A stretch of 37,881 nt of DNA from CAYRFQ01 sp964423615 (lineage in GTDB: Bacteria > Planctomycetota > Planctomycetia > Gemmatales > Gemmataceae), in NCBI GenBank assembly GCA_964423615.1, contig CAYRFQ010000076.1, forward strand, positions 1-37,881, read 5' to 3'. How positions within the stretch are numbered: the stretch's first letter is position 1; each line of letters begins with the position of its first letter. Below are positions 17,553 through 24,546 of the stretch, in pieces. Made by a program: the position numbers and the translations under genes. The notes beneath the pieces are model-generated. The model was not told where the DNA came from. It saw nothing but the letters and a program-made list of their open reading frames with translations, and searched no databases.

Positions 17553-17893
17553 GATCTGATCTCCTCGCGTCGAAAAGTCTATAAGTCGTTGGCCTTGACG
17601 GAGGTGGCGGGAACTACCCCCAACGGAACGGCCAGAGGGCGAGGCGGACAATAGAAAAACAGATGAATCGGTGCAAGGCCGAGATGACCGGAGAGTACTC
17701 CTCGGATTCTTGACATTTGGATTTGCCGCGAAATCGCAGGTACACGCCGCCCGCATGGTCTCGTTTTTCTTTTGGCCGAAGGCCAACCTCATCGTAGCCT
17801 GGTCAGAATGGTCAGGTATTGGAACGTCTTGCGTCAAAGGCCTTGGGCGACCGTTTCATGAGCCGCCCAGTTCTCAACAGGAAGGAAAACTCC
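17553..17893. other. Divergent intergenic region containing a dispersed repeat
   Basis: This 341-bp region lies between the divergent aminotransferase and crotonase genes. It contains the second copy of the GGCCGAAGGCC hairpin repeat (17763-17820). No clear promoter hexamer pair or gene was seen. Confidence 0.5.
17763..17820 (+). repeat. Dispersed hairpin repeat, family 'GGCCGAAGGCC', copy 2
   Basis: GTTTTTCTTTTGG is followed by the perfect hairpin TTGGCC-GAA-GGCCAA (17772-17786) and by CCTGGTCAGAATGGTCAGG. Order and spacing match 562-610, with roughly 70% identity by eye. It lies in the divergent region upstream of both the aminotransferase and the crotonase gene. Confidence 0.55.
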
Positions 17894-18679
17894 ATGACCG
17901 ACTCGCTTGTGCTCTACGAACTCAAATCACCTGCTGTACAAATCACATTGAATCGGGCCGATAAACGGAACGCTTTGAGTCGCCAGTTGATTACGGAGCT
18001 TCGAACAGCGTTCGAGCGTGCCGCCAATGATAACGACGCCCGTTGCGTGATTCTCACGGCCGCCGGATCGGTGTTCTGTGCCGGGATGGATCTGGCCGAG
18101 TTGCAAGAGTCGCTGGACTTTCCGCCGGAAGAAACGCCCATTTGGGATGACGCTCTGAAGTTGGCCAGTCTCTACGATTTTATCTACACGCTCCCCAAGC
18201 CAACGATTTGTGCTGTCAATGGAGCTGCTGTTGCTGGCGGGGCCGGGATGGTGACTGTGTGCGATTTGGCGATCTCGGTTCCCGAGGCCAGGTTCGGATA
18301 TCCGGAAGTGCGACGCGGACTCGTTGCTGCGATGGTCATGCCTCACTTGTTGCGGCACGTCGGCGAACGAATGGCCCGACACCTCCTGTTGACCGGCGAA
18401 CTCATCGATGCCGAAGAAGCCCTTCGATCTGGAATGATCAACGAAGTCGTCCCCGCCGAGCAACTGGCCGATAGAGCCATGACGCTCGCTCGTTCTCTCG
18501 CCGAAGGTGGCCCGAACGCAGTTCGGCTCAGCAAGGAACTACTCCACCGGTTTTCCCAACAAGCCGTTTCGATCGAAGAATGCGCCAGGGCCAGCGCGGC
18601 TCCAAGACTGACGCAGGAATGTCAGGAAGGCTTACGAGCCTTCTTCGCCAAACGACCTGTGCCTTGGGCTGCGAACTAA
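17894..18679 (+). CDS. Enoyl-CoA hydratase/isomerase (crotonase) family protein
   Basis: This is a crotonase-fold enzyme (261 aa) acting on an acyl-CoA thioester in the cytoplasm. The CoA-binding/oxyanion segments are clear: NRADKRNALS near residue 22, VFCAGMDLAEL, NGAAVAGGAGM and FGYPEVRRGLVAAM. The second catalytic acid is present (GYPEV, equivalent to Glu164 of rat hydratase). At the place of Glu144 (GGGCELA in rat) the protein has GGAGMVT, so one of the two classical hydratase acids is missing. This suggests an isomerase, hydrolase or other crotonase reaction rather than ordinary enoyl-CoA hydration. The start is ATG 17894, since AAGGA is 7 nt upstream; longer in-frame ATGs (17819, 17858) lack a site. 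It is followed by FAH-family and thiolase genes, but with a 341-bp gap and opposite orientation for the latter. Confidence 0.87.
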   Translation: MTDSLVLYELKSPAVQITLNRADKRNALSRQLITELRTAFERAANDNDARCVILTAAGSVFCAGMDLAELQESLDFPPEETPIWDDALKLASLYDFIYTLPKPTICAVNGAAVAGGAGMVTVCDLAISVPEARFGYPEVRRGLVAAMVMPHLLRHVGERMARHLLLTGELIDAEEALRSGMINEVVPAEQLADRAMTLARSLAEGGPNAVRLSKELLHRFSQQAVSIEECARASAAPRLTQECQEGLRAFFAKRPVPWAAN

Positions 18680-19020
18680 TCGATGTTTCTTGAATTGACA
18701 ATGGGTTCCTGGGCGAATGTGAAACGACCCCAGCCGATTTGTGTTTTGTTTGTGAGGCAGTCGACTTTGCAAAACAGCCAAAGGCAAATGACAATTGACC
18801 TATTTGCTCAAATTCTGTCGTCTGTTCCCACAACCCAATCTTGCTCTGGTGGTCTCCTCAACTTCAGACGAAGTAGACAGCCCATAGTCCAATTGCATAC
18901 TATTACAAAATGAAGGAGTTTTCGGCGACGTGAGGACAGAGCGAGAGATTCTCGTCCAAATCGGATAAACCGCGAGGCGAACGCCACTTGAATGGCGAGA
19001 CGAAAACGTGGAGGCTGTCG
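18680..19020. other. Intergenic region, no gene seen
   Basis: This 341-bp stretch lies between the crotonase and FAH-family genes. It has only short open frames without ribosome sites, some A+T-rich sequence near 18890-18915, and the Shine-Dalgarno of the next gene at its right end. No repeat from the other families was found. Confidence 0.5.
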
Positions 19021-19887
19021 ATGCACCTATGTAAGGTACAACTCGAAACAAGCGAAGTTCGAGTGGGTGTGGTTGAGGACGACCACATCCGTTTTTTGGA
19101 TTTGGTGGATTACGTTGGCTTACAAAGCTTGACTGATGTCCTTCACTCAGACAACCCGATCGCCGTGGCACGCGATCTGATTGATGATGAGGCACCAACT
19201 CAATCGGTCAAGGGCGTGACATTCCTGGCTCCACTGGACCGACAGGAAGTGTGGGCCGCTGGGGTGACCTATAAACGAAGTCAGGAAGCTCGCGAACGCG
19301 AGTCCGAAGGCGCTGCGGTGTTCTACGACAAGGTCTACGACGCAGACCGACCCGAGTTGTTCTTCAAGGCGACTCCCAACCGGACCGTCGGACACGGCGG
19401 TCGCGTGCGTATTCGCAAGGACAGTAAGTGGTCCGTTCCAGAACCCGAGTTCGGTTTGGTTCTTGACCGGAAACTCCAACTCGTCGGATACACCATCGGC
19501 AACGATATGAGCGCCCGCGACATCGAAGGAGAAAACCCGCTTTACTTGCCGCAAGCGAAAGTCTACGCCAACTGCTGTGCGGTCGGCCCGGTCATCACTT
19601 TGGTGGACGCGATGCCTCCGCTGCCTTCCGTCAAGATTCGCATGTCGATCGATCGCTTCGGCCAAACCGTGTTCGAAGGGAAAACGACTCTGGCCGAGAT
19701 GAACCGCTCCTTCGAAGATCTCATCAGTTGGCTGGGCCGGGATAACACGTTTCCTCATGGCGTCATCTTGCTCACCGGGACGGGCATCGTTCCGCCCGAC
19801 GAGTTCACCCTCGAACCCGACGACCGAGTCAGTATCGAAGTGGATGGAATTGGTCGGCTCTCGAACATCATCGAACAAGCCGAGTAG
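19021..19887 (+). CDS. Fumarylacetoacetate hydrolase (FAH) family protein
   Basis: This is an FAH-fold metalloenzyme (288 aa), cytoplasmic. Motifs are WAAGVTYKRSQEARERES near residue 77, VYDADRPELFFKATPNRTVG, the acidic metal-binding segment PEPEFGLVLD, GYTIGNDMSARDIEGENPLYLPQAK, and a C-terminal TGTGIVPP...L.PDD.V.IE.DGIG. The combination YDADRPELFFKATP with ENPLYLPQAK resembles the 2-keto-3-deoxy-D-arabinonate dehydratase-like branch rather than true fumarylacetoacetase. A sugar-acid dehydratase or keto-acid hydratase is therefore the more likely reaction; this is from memory of the family and not certain. GGAGG is 6-7 nt before ATG 19021. The gene is convergent with the thiolase gene, with a 115-bp gap holding an imperfect hairpin at 19933-19961. 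Confidence 0.87.
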   Translation: MHLCKVQLETSEVRVGVVEDDHIRFLDLVDYVGLQSLTDVLHSDNPIAVARDLIDDEAPTQSVKGVTFLAPLDRQEVWAAGVTYKRSQEARERESEGAAVFYDKVYDADRPELFFKATPNRTVGHGGRVRIRKDSKWSVPEPEFGLVLDRKLQLVGYTIGNDMSARDIEGENPLYLPQAKVYANCCAVGPVITLVDAMPPLPSVKIRMSIDRFGQTVFEGKTTLAEMNRSFEDLISWLGRDNTFPHGVILLTGTGIVPPDEFTLEPDDRVSIEVDGIGRLSNIIEQAE

Positions 19888-19932
19888 CACACGTCGGCGG
19901 CTGTGGGGCTACAATTTTTACCTCCGAACGCA

Positions 19933-19961
19933 GTAGCAACGACTGTCTCGTTCGTCGCTAC
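19933..19961. other. Imperfect hairpin between convergent genes
   Basis: GTAGC-AACGA (19933-19942) can pair with TCGTT (19948-19952) and GCTAC (19957-19961), with a 4-nt bulge on the right arm. It sits in the convergent gap between the FAH-family and thiolase genes and may act as a terminator or mRNA 3' end structure. No U tract follows. Confidence 0.3.
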
Positions 19962-20002
19962 ACCAACTCAATGAACTTTCCAAATCCTGAGGAGCACTCC
20001 TT

Positions 20003-21181
20003 TTACATCCGTTCGATGACCATCGCGACAGCGTTTCCGCCACCCAGGCAAAGCGAGGCGACACCACGTTTGAGGTCTCGCTCTCGCAGGGCATGCGCCA
20101 AGGTAACGAGAACCCGTGTTCCGGATGCACCGATGGGATGGCCCAACGCGATGGCCCCTCCGTTGACATTAATCTTGCTCTCGTCGATCTGGAGTTCTGC
20201 GTTGCAAGCCAGCATCTGGGCGGCGAACGCTTCGTTCAGTTCGAACAAATCGATGTCGTCCCTGCGGAGGTTGGCCTTTTCCAAAACGTAGCGGATCGCC
20301 GAAACTGGAGCAATGAACACGTCCTCGGGTTTAACTCCAGTCGTCGCGTACTCGACGATTCGGGCGAGTGGCTTGACTCCGAGCTTTTCCGCAGACGGAA
20401 TGGTACTGACCACGACCGCAGCGGCACCATCACTCAACATCGAGGCGTTCCCTGCGGTAACACTACCGTGACTTTGAAAAGCGGGTTTCAGCTTGGACAA
20501 AGCCTCCGTCGTTGTGTCCGGTCGAAGCCCTTCGTCGCGTGCCATCGTTGTCGATCGCGAACCGGTGCCGACGCTCAACGGCAACACTTCCGAGGTGAAA
20601 GCGCCTTTCTCCCACGCCGAGACCGCCCTTTGGTGACTCTGGGCGGAGAACCGATCTTGGTCTTCGCGCGTGATACCAAACTTGTTGGCGATGTGTTCGG
20701 CGAACTCGCCCATGTGTCTGTTTTCGAAGGCACACCAAAGCCCGTCATGGACCATGGCATCGACCACTTTTTGATCGCCGTACTTCCATCCTTCGCGGGC
20801 GCCAAACAACAAATACGGAGCCTGGCTCATACTTTCGATGCCACCCGATACGATCAATTCCCCGTCGCCAGCTTTGATAGCCTGAACGGCGAGCATCACG
20901 GCCTTGAGGCCCGAACCACAAACCTTGTTCACAGTGTACGCGGCGATGGTATCGGAAAAGCCAGCTCGGAGCGCCACTTGACGGGCCGGATTTTGTCCGA
21001 CCCCGGCTTGGAGAACGTTCCCAATGATCACCTCGTCGACTTGGTCCGGTTTGGCCTGGGCTCGTTTGACAGCCTCGGCTACGACTGCAGCTCCGAGTTG
21101 CGGAGCCGTCAGCTGGGATAGTCCACCAAGATATTTACCGATCGGAGTGCGTACCGCAGAGAGGAGGACGGCTTCACTCAT
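20003..21181 (-). CDS. Acetyl-CoA C-acetyltransferase (thiolase II family)
   Basis: This biosynthetic-type thiolase (392 aa) condenses two acetyl-CoA to acetoacetyl-CoA or cleaves 3-ketoacyl-CoA, in the cytoplasm. The nucleophilic Cys88 is in VCGSGLKA, His348 in GHPIGASG and the acid/base Cys378 in CLGGGNA. The NEAFAAQ motif is also present and the length is exactly that of the family. The start is ATG 21181 (MSEAVLLSAVRTP) with AAGGGAG ~11 nt upstream; the open frame runs 56 codons further upstream without homology. The protein is complete with all catalytic residues. It faces the FAH-family gene tail to tail. Together with the crotonase gene it hints at acyl-CoA metabolism, but the genes are separately transcribed. 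Confidence 0.95.
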   Translation of the reverse strand: MSEAVLLSAVRTPIGKYLGGLSQLTAPQLGAAVVAEAVKRAQAKPDQVDEVIIGNVLQAGVGQNPARQVALRAGFSDTIAAYTVNKVCGSGLKAVMLAVQAIKAGDGELIVSGGIESMSQAPYLLFGAREGWKYGDQKVVDAMVHDGLWCAFENRHMGEFAEHIANKFGITREDQDRFSAQSHQRAVSAWEKGAFTSEVLPLSVGTGSRSTTMARDEGLRPDTTTEALSKLKPAFQSHGSVTAGNASMLSDGAAAVVVSTIPSAEKLGVKPLARIVEYATTGVKPEDVFIAPVSAIRYVLEKANLRRDDIDLFELNEAFAAQMLACNAELQIDESKINVNGGAIALGHPIGASGTRVLVTLAHALRERDLKRGVASLCLGGGNAVAMVIERM

Positions 21182-21493
21182 AATTGGATTTTCTCCCTTG
21201 AAGGTTCGGTCGTATGGAAACGTCAACACGCACCTAATTGTATCTACTCCCCCAAACTCGGAGGGGCTTCCTCTGGATTTTGGGATCATAGGGTCGCCGT
21301 AGTTAGGCGAGGCTAGCGTCCCTTCAACAGCAGTCCAGAAAAAGGACACGCGAGTCCCGTGGGCCTACCGATTACCCCGCAAATCCAAATTCCAGAATCC
21401 TGAGAAGCACTCGATGAAAACCTCTGTCTTTAGAATCTTGGATTCGTTACCGTGTTCGGTCTGAGCCAAACATCACTCAAAAGAAGACCAGCC
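21182..21493. other. Divergent intergenic region, no gene seen
   Basis: This 312-bp region lies between the divergent thiolase and sulfotransferase-like genes. It holds a CCCC/GGGG inverted pair near 21249-21270. At 21390-21412 it holds a ~22-nt sequence nearly identical to 19978-19999 on the other side of the thiolase gene (both read TTCCA...AATCCTGAG.AGCACTC). No promoter was convincingly identified. Confidence 0.45.
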
Positions 21494-22192
21494 ATGATCG
21501 CAATCCTCCAACAACTCCTCCGCTATGTTCACCAGCCCTCCCTACGCCCAACCCTCATCTTGACCGCTGGAATGCCCCGTTCCGGAAGCACATGGCTTTA
21601 CAACACCGTCCGGTTGTTACTCGAATCGTCACTGGGTCATCCGGATCGATTGGCAAGCGGTTGGATCCATGACTGGCCCAAGCTGCCTCAACGCGAAACG
21701 GTCCTCCTCAAGGTCCATGACTTTGACGTTCATCTCGCCGACCGATCTCGATTGATCCTGTATTCGTATCGCGACATTCGAGACGCACTCGCCAGCAGTG
21801 TCCGCAAGTTCGGGACGGTCCCGACATTGGACCTGGCTCGAAAGTGGCTCGCTCAGGATCAAACTTGGCGAAACGCCGCCACTTTCGTGATGCGTTACGA
21901 AACCATGATCCACGCACGGGCTCAGGTTTGTGACCAAATCGCCAATGCTCTCGGCATCCCTTGTTGTCCCACAAACATCATCGAACAGGTCCAACAACTC
22001 AATTGCCCCTCTCGAACGGAATACGATCCAACGACGCTCCTGCATCCCAACCACGTCACCGACGGTCGCCACGGAACTTGGCGAAAATGGCTCTCGGAGT
22101 CGCTGGTCAAAGAACTCGAACTGGAATTCCGAGAATGGTTCGAAGTGAATGACTATCCCCTCGCGTTCGCGACTTCTTACTCGGCGAGTTGA
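21494..22192 (+). CDS. Sulfotransferase-like protein (232 aa)
   Basis: This is a P-loop-like sulfotransferase-fold protein, probably cytoplasmic. The 5'-phosphosulfate loop is TAGMPRSGSTWLYNTV, near residue 25, and the 3'-phosphate-binding segment is YSYRDIRDALASS. Between them lies LLKVHDFD, where sulfotransferases carry their catalytic His. It should use PAPS as sulfate donor; the acceptor is unknown. Many planctomycete genomes encode large numbers of such proteins. The start is ATG 21494, preceded only by AGAAGA; an upstream in-frame start at 21452 is possible. The stop codon overlaps the 3' end of the convergent uracil-DNA glycosylase gene by 16 bp. Confidence 0.8.
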   Translation: MIAILQQLLRYVHQPSLRPTLILTAGMPRSGSTWLYNTVRLLLESSLGHPDRLASGWIHDWPKLPQRETVLLKVHDFDVHLADRSRLILYSYRDIRDALASSVRKFGTVPTLDLARKWLAQDQTWRNAATFVMRYETMIHARAQVCDQIANALGIPCCPTNIIEQVQQLNCPSRTEYDPTTLLHPNHVTDGRHGTWRKWLSESLVKELELEFREWFEVNDYPLAFATSYSAS

Positions 22193-22857
22193 ACTGCCCG
22201 TTGGAACACCTCATCGAGCATCCTTTCGGTCAGTCGGCCAGTGAACGTATTTTGTTGGCTGGGATGATACGAACCCAAAAGTACATACGGGCCAACTTCG
22301 CACTCGGCGGCGTGTTGAAACTTGGGCTTCGGTCGGACGACATGGCCTTGTTGTCTCAAGATGCGGACTACAGAATCCCACGCAAACCCACCAAGACACA
22401 CCATGATTGTGACTTCTTCCAAAATCGCCAATTCTCGTGCGAGAAACTCCAAACAGTTGTCCCGTTCCGTTGTCGTTGGTTTATTGTCGGGTGGAGCACA
22501 ACGGACACAGCACGTGACATAACAATTGGAGAGTTCCAATCCATCGTCTCGATGCTGGCAGGTCGGTTGGTTCGCAAATCCTGTTCGATGCAGCGACGCA
22601 AACAACCAATCGCCCGACCGATCCCCAGTGAAGACACGACCGGTCCGGTTCGCACCATGGGCCGCGGGAGCAAGCCCGCAGACCAGGACCCTCGCGTTCG
22701 GATCGCCAAATCCCGGCAACGGCCTACCCCAGTACTCTTGGTCTCGAAAACTCGCCCGTTTTTCTTGAGCGACTGTTTCGCGCCATTCCACCAGACGCGG
22801 ACATTTTTCACAGCTTGTGATTTCGGCGTTAAAGGTTTGCAACGAGCTTAGAGCCAC
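22177..22857 (-). CDS. Uracil-DNA glycosylase, family 5 (UDGb type)
   Basis: This base-excision repair enzyme removes uracil (and often other deaminated bases) from DNA. It has family 5 signatures: the catalytic/binding loop GLAPAAHGANRTGRVFTGD and the C-terminal YHPSQQNTFTGRLT. It has [4Fe-4S]-type cysteines, C16 and C19 (CEKCPRL), plus CVRCAPPDNKPT. The length is 226 aa. In family 5 the first loop has no Asp/Asn water activator, as here. The start is taken at GTG 22857 because GGGAG lies ~6 nt upstream; the alternative ATG at 22887 adds ten residues and has no ribosome site. It is convergent and overlapping with the sulfotransferase-like gene, so the two transcripts are complementary at their 3' ends. 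Confidence 0.92.
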   Translation of the reverse strand: MALSSLQTFNAEITSCEKCPRLVEWRETVAQEKRASFRDQEYWGRPLPGFGDPNARVLVCGLAPAAHGANRTGRVFTGDRSGDWLFASLHRTGFANQPTCQHRDDGLELSNCYVTCCVRCAPPDNKPTTTERDNCLEFLARELAILEEVTIMVCLGGFAWDSVVRILRQQGHVVRPKPKFQHAAECEVGPYVLLGSYHPSQQNTFTGRLTERMLDEVFQRAVQLAE

Positions 22858-22990
22858 GAAACTCTCCCAGTTGTGTGCCAACCACATTTATCACAAATCC
22901 GTTGAACTTCGGCGCTGACACGTTTCTTTCGTTTGTGTTATTTTCTCCACAGCGACAACGGATTGAAGCAAAAACACCGACGAACAAAAA

Positions 22991-23043
22991 GGTTTTGACG
23001 ACGACCTGTCGGAGCAAAACCGACCAGAAAACTAGAGGGAGGA
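22991..23043 (+). promoter_or_regulatory. Repeated 5' leader element, copy A (candidate structured cis-regulatory RNA)
   Basis: GGTTTTG (22991-22997) and CAAAACC (23015-23021) can pair perfectly over 7 bp. Inside, CGAC-GACCT-GTCG can form a small hairpin. As an alternative, GTCGG (23008-23012) can pair with CCGAC (23020-23024), which excludes the outer stem. The 33 nt from 23000 to 23032 are 31/33 identical to 30711-30743, upstream of an unrelated gene. The element ends just before GAGGGAGGA, the ribosome site of the 23050 gene, which itself could be held in a GAGG-ATT-CCTC hairpin. A leader-RNA role is inferred from location and repetition. Confidence 0.5.
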
Positions 23044-23049
23044 TTCCTC

Positions 23050-24423
23050 ATGCGCGGTCAAAGGAAATGGGCGATTGGCTGGCTATGTCTTTTGGCCAGC
23101 ACCCAAGTTGTCTCGGCTCAGTACTATCCCTACAGTTATTCACCTCGCTCATGTCCGGGCCCAGTTTGGACAATGCGGCCTGTTCTGGCGACCCGCGGCG
23201 GACCTGGTCCGAATCCCATTTTCCGAACTGAAGTGATGCGGCAAGTTCCCGACGTCCCGCCGGTCCCACCCCCAGCAATCCCGACGTCTAACAAAACGGT
23301 ATCCCCAGCCTTTCCAAAGTCTAACGGTTCGGTACCTCCACCCCCACCATTGGACACTGGTACAGAAAAGACCAACACCCCTACAGGAATCTCACCAATT
23401 CCGGACGTTCCTCCACCGCCCACCGGAGTGCCTACTGTTCCGCGTCCACTAGTTGGCACCTCCATCCCTTCCTCAACAATCCCTTCCTCAACAATCCCTT
23501 CGTCCCCGGAGATCCCTTCTCCTCCGACAATTCCTGATGTTGGGCCTCCTCCAGTTCCTTCCCGAACAAAACCCCTTTCGTCTGTCGAGATTCCACCGGC
23601 GAATGCCAACGCAATCAAGAAGGTTTCAGGAACGGGTGACCCCGCTCCGTTGAGTGTCGATCGGACCTTGTATCCGAAAAGTTCTCCCAAGGGAACGAGC
23701 CACAACGAGAACTCGACAAAGGATCGGATCGCATCGCCTCCGGTCCCGCCGTCCGGCGGCATTCCAGCACCACCCGCTTCTCCGGTCCGGAAGTTTGACG
23801 ACGACCTGTCCCCAGTTCCGCCTAGCACGCCCAGCGAAGATAGGAACGACACACCTCGACCAACAGCTTCGAGAACCATTCGCGCCGTCAGCAACGAGGA
23901 AATGCCGAACAACGCAGCCGGAAACGCAGAGAATGAAACGTTGTCATCACCGTGGATCGTGCGTGTAGAGATCATCAAGACCATGACCCACCTGATTGCC
24001 CGAAGCAAGACGGCTGAGTTCCGGGTGCTCTGCAAGAGCCTCAAGATGCAATCCCCGACGGGCAACATTCAGGCCGAGGGCAAAATCAAAATGGGAGTTG
24101 GCAAGCTCGAGTTGGAATGCGACCGCCTGGTCATCTCCTGGCAGCACGATTGGGTTCGAATGGAGGGAGCCGTGAAGGTTCGCACTCATCAAGACGGACA
24201 ACAAATCGAGTTGTCCGGCGAAGCCCTGAATTTGAAGCTGACGACTCTCGCATCACCGGGCGCCATGGGAGCCGTTCAAACCCGCATTCGGAAATCCAGC
24301 TACTTGGAACCAACCAAGACCCCGACAAACCGATCGACATCTACCGAAGACCCGCTCGTCACGGTCCGGCCCAGCCTGGTTCTCCCTCGCCTCGAGGATT
24401 TGCCTCGGCTGAATCAGAAATAA
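23050..24423 (+). CDS. Exported proline-rich protein with OstA/LptA-like C-terminus (457 aa)
   Basis: Residues 1-23 form a signal peptide (MRGQRKW, hydrophobic core, cleavage after VVSA), so the protein is exported. Residues ~60-290 are low-complexity, rich in Pro, Ser and Thr, with many VPPP/IPSS repeats. These include three near-perfect short tandem copies coding SSTIP near residue 138, a likely extended spacer. The C-terminal ~120 residues read IQAEGKIKMGVGKLELECDRLVISWQ...RMEGAVKVRT, a beta-strand pattern with 'EG.V' and 'ecd.l' turns like the OstA/LptA beta-jellyroll of lipopolysaccharide transport proteins. A periplasmic role in envelope biogenesis is possible but unproven. GAGGGAGGA is ~7 nt before the ATG. 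The FDDDLSP codons (23794-23810) coincide with the 17-nt core of the repeated leader motif. Confidence 0.8.
   Translation: MRGQRKWAIGWLCLLASTQVVSAQYYPYSYSPRSCPGPVWTMRPVLATRGGPGPNPIFRTEVMRQVPDVPPVPPPAIPTSNKTVSPAFPKSNGSVPPPPPLDTGTEKTNTPTGISPIPDVPPPPTGVPTVPRPLVGTSIPSSTIPSSTIPSSPEIPSPPTIPDVGPPPVPSRTKPLSSVEIPPANANAIKKVSGTGDPAPLSVDRTLYPKSSPKGTSHNENSTKDRIASPPVPPSGGIPAPPASPVRKFDDDLSPVPPSTPSEDRNDTPRPTASRTIRAVSNEEMPNNAAGNAENETLSSPWIVRVEIIKTMTHLIARSKTAEFRVLCKSLKMQSPTGNIQAEGKIKMGVGKLELECDRLVISWQHDWVRMEGAVKVRTHQDGQQIELSGEALNLKLTTLASPGAMGAVQTRIRKSSYLEPTKTPTNRSTSTEDPLVTVRPSLVLPRLEDLPRLNQK
23794..23810 (+). repeat. Intragenic copy of the 17-nt TTTGACGACGACCTGTC core
   Basis: This is an exact 17-nt match to 22994-23010 and 25669-25685, here inside the coding sequence of the proline-rich protein, where it encodes FDDDLS. 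Three exact 17-mers within 2.7 kb are not expected by chance. It may be a recombination or insertion footprint of the leader element. Confidence 0.6.
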
Positions 24424-24459
24424 TGACCTCCGGCCCCAACATCGACACCAAATTTTCCA

Positions 24460-24509
24460 CAGGCGAAACGCCATTCCGACGTTACATTCGTAGGATGGCC
24501 TTTCGCCTG
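24460..24509 (+). terminator. Long 50-nt hairpin, probable terminator of the upstream gene
   Basis: CAGGCGAAA (24460-24468) pairs perfectly with TTTCGCCTG (24501-24509). Next come a C-C mismatch, GCCAT/ATGGC, a single bulged T, CC/GG, a G-A mismatch and ACG/CGT around a 7-nt loop. TTGTCGTTTTG follows, a broken U tract. It lies 37 nt after the stop of the proline-rich protein gene and 37 nt before the methyltransferase start, so it could terminate the first gene or act as a leader structure for the second. The series of symmetric mismatches also looks like a decayed palindromic repeat. Confidence 0.5.
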
Positions 24510-24546
24510 TTGTCGTTTTGCTGTTCCCCACCCAAGGATATCTTCG

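Noticed and set aside
20093..21121. Plus-strand open frame of 342 codons
   Set aside because: Antisense to the thiolase, whose catalytic motifs are intact on the minus strand.
22875..23231. Leader peptide sharing TTCR..TDQKT with the frame upstream of 30760
   Set aside because: The shared residues follow from the conserved nucleotides. The frames relate differently to the downstream genes (out of frame at 23050, in frame at 30760), so conservation is at RNA level.
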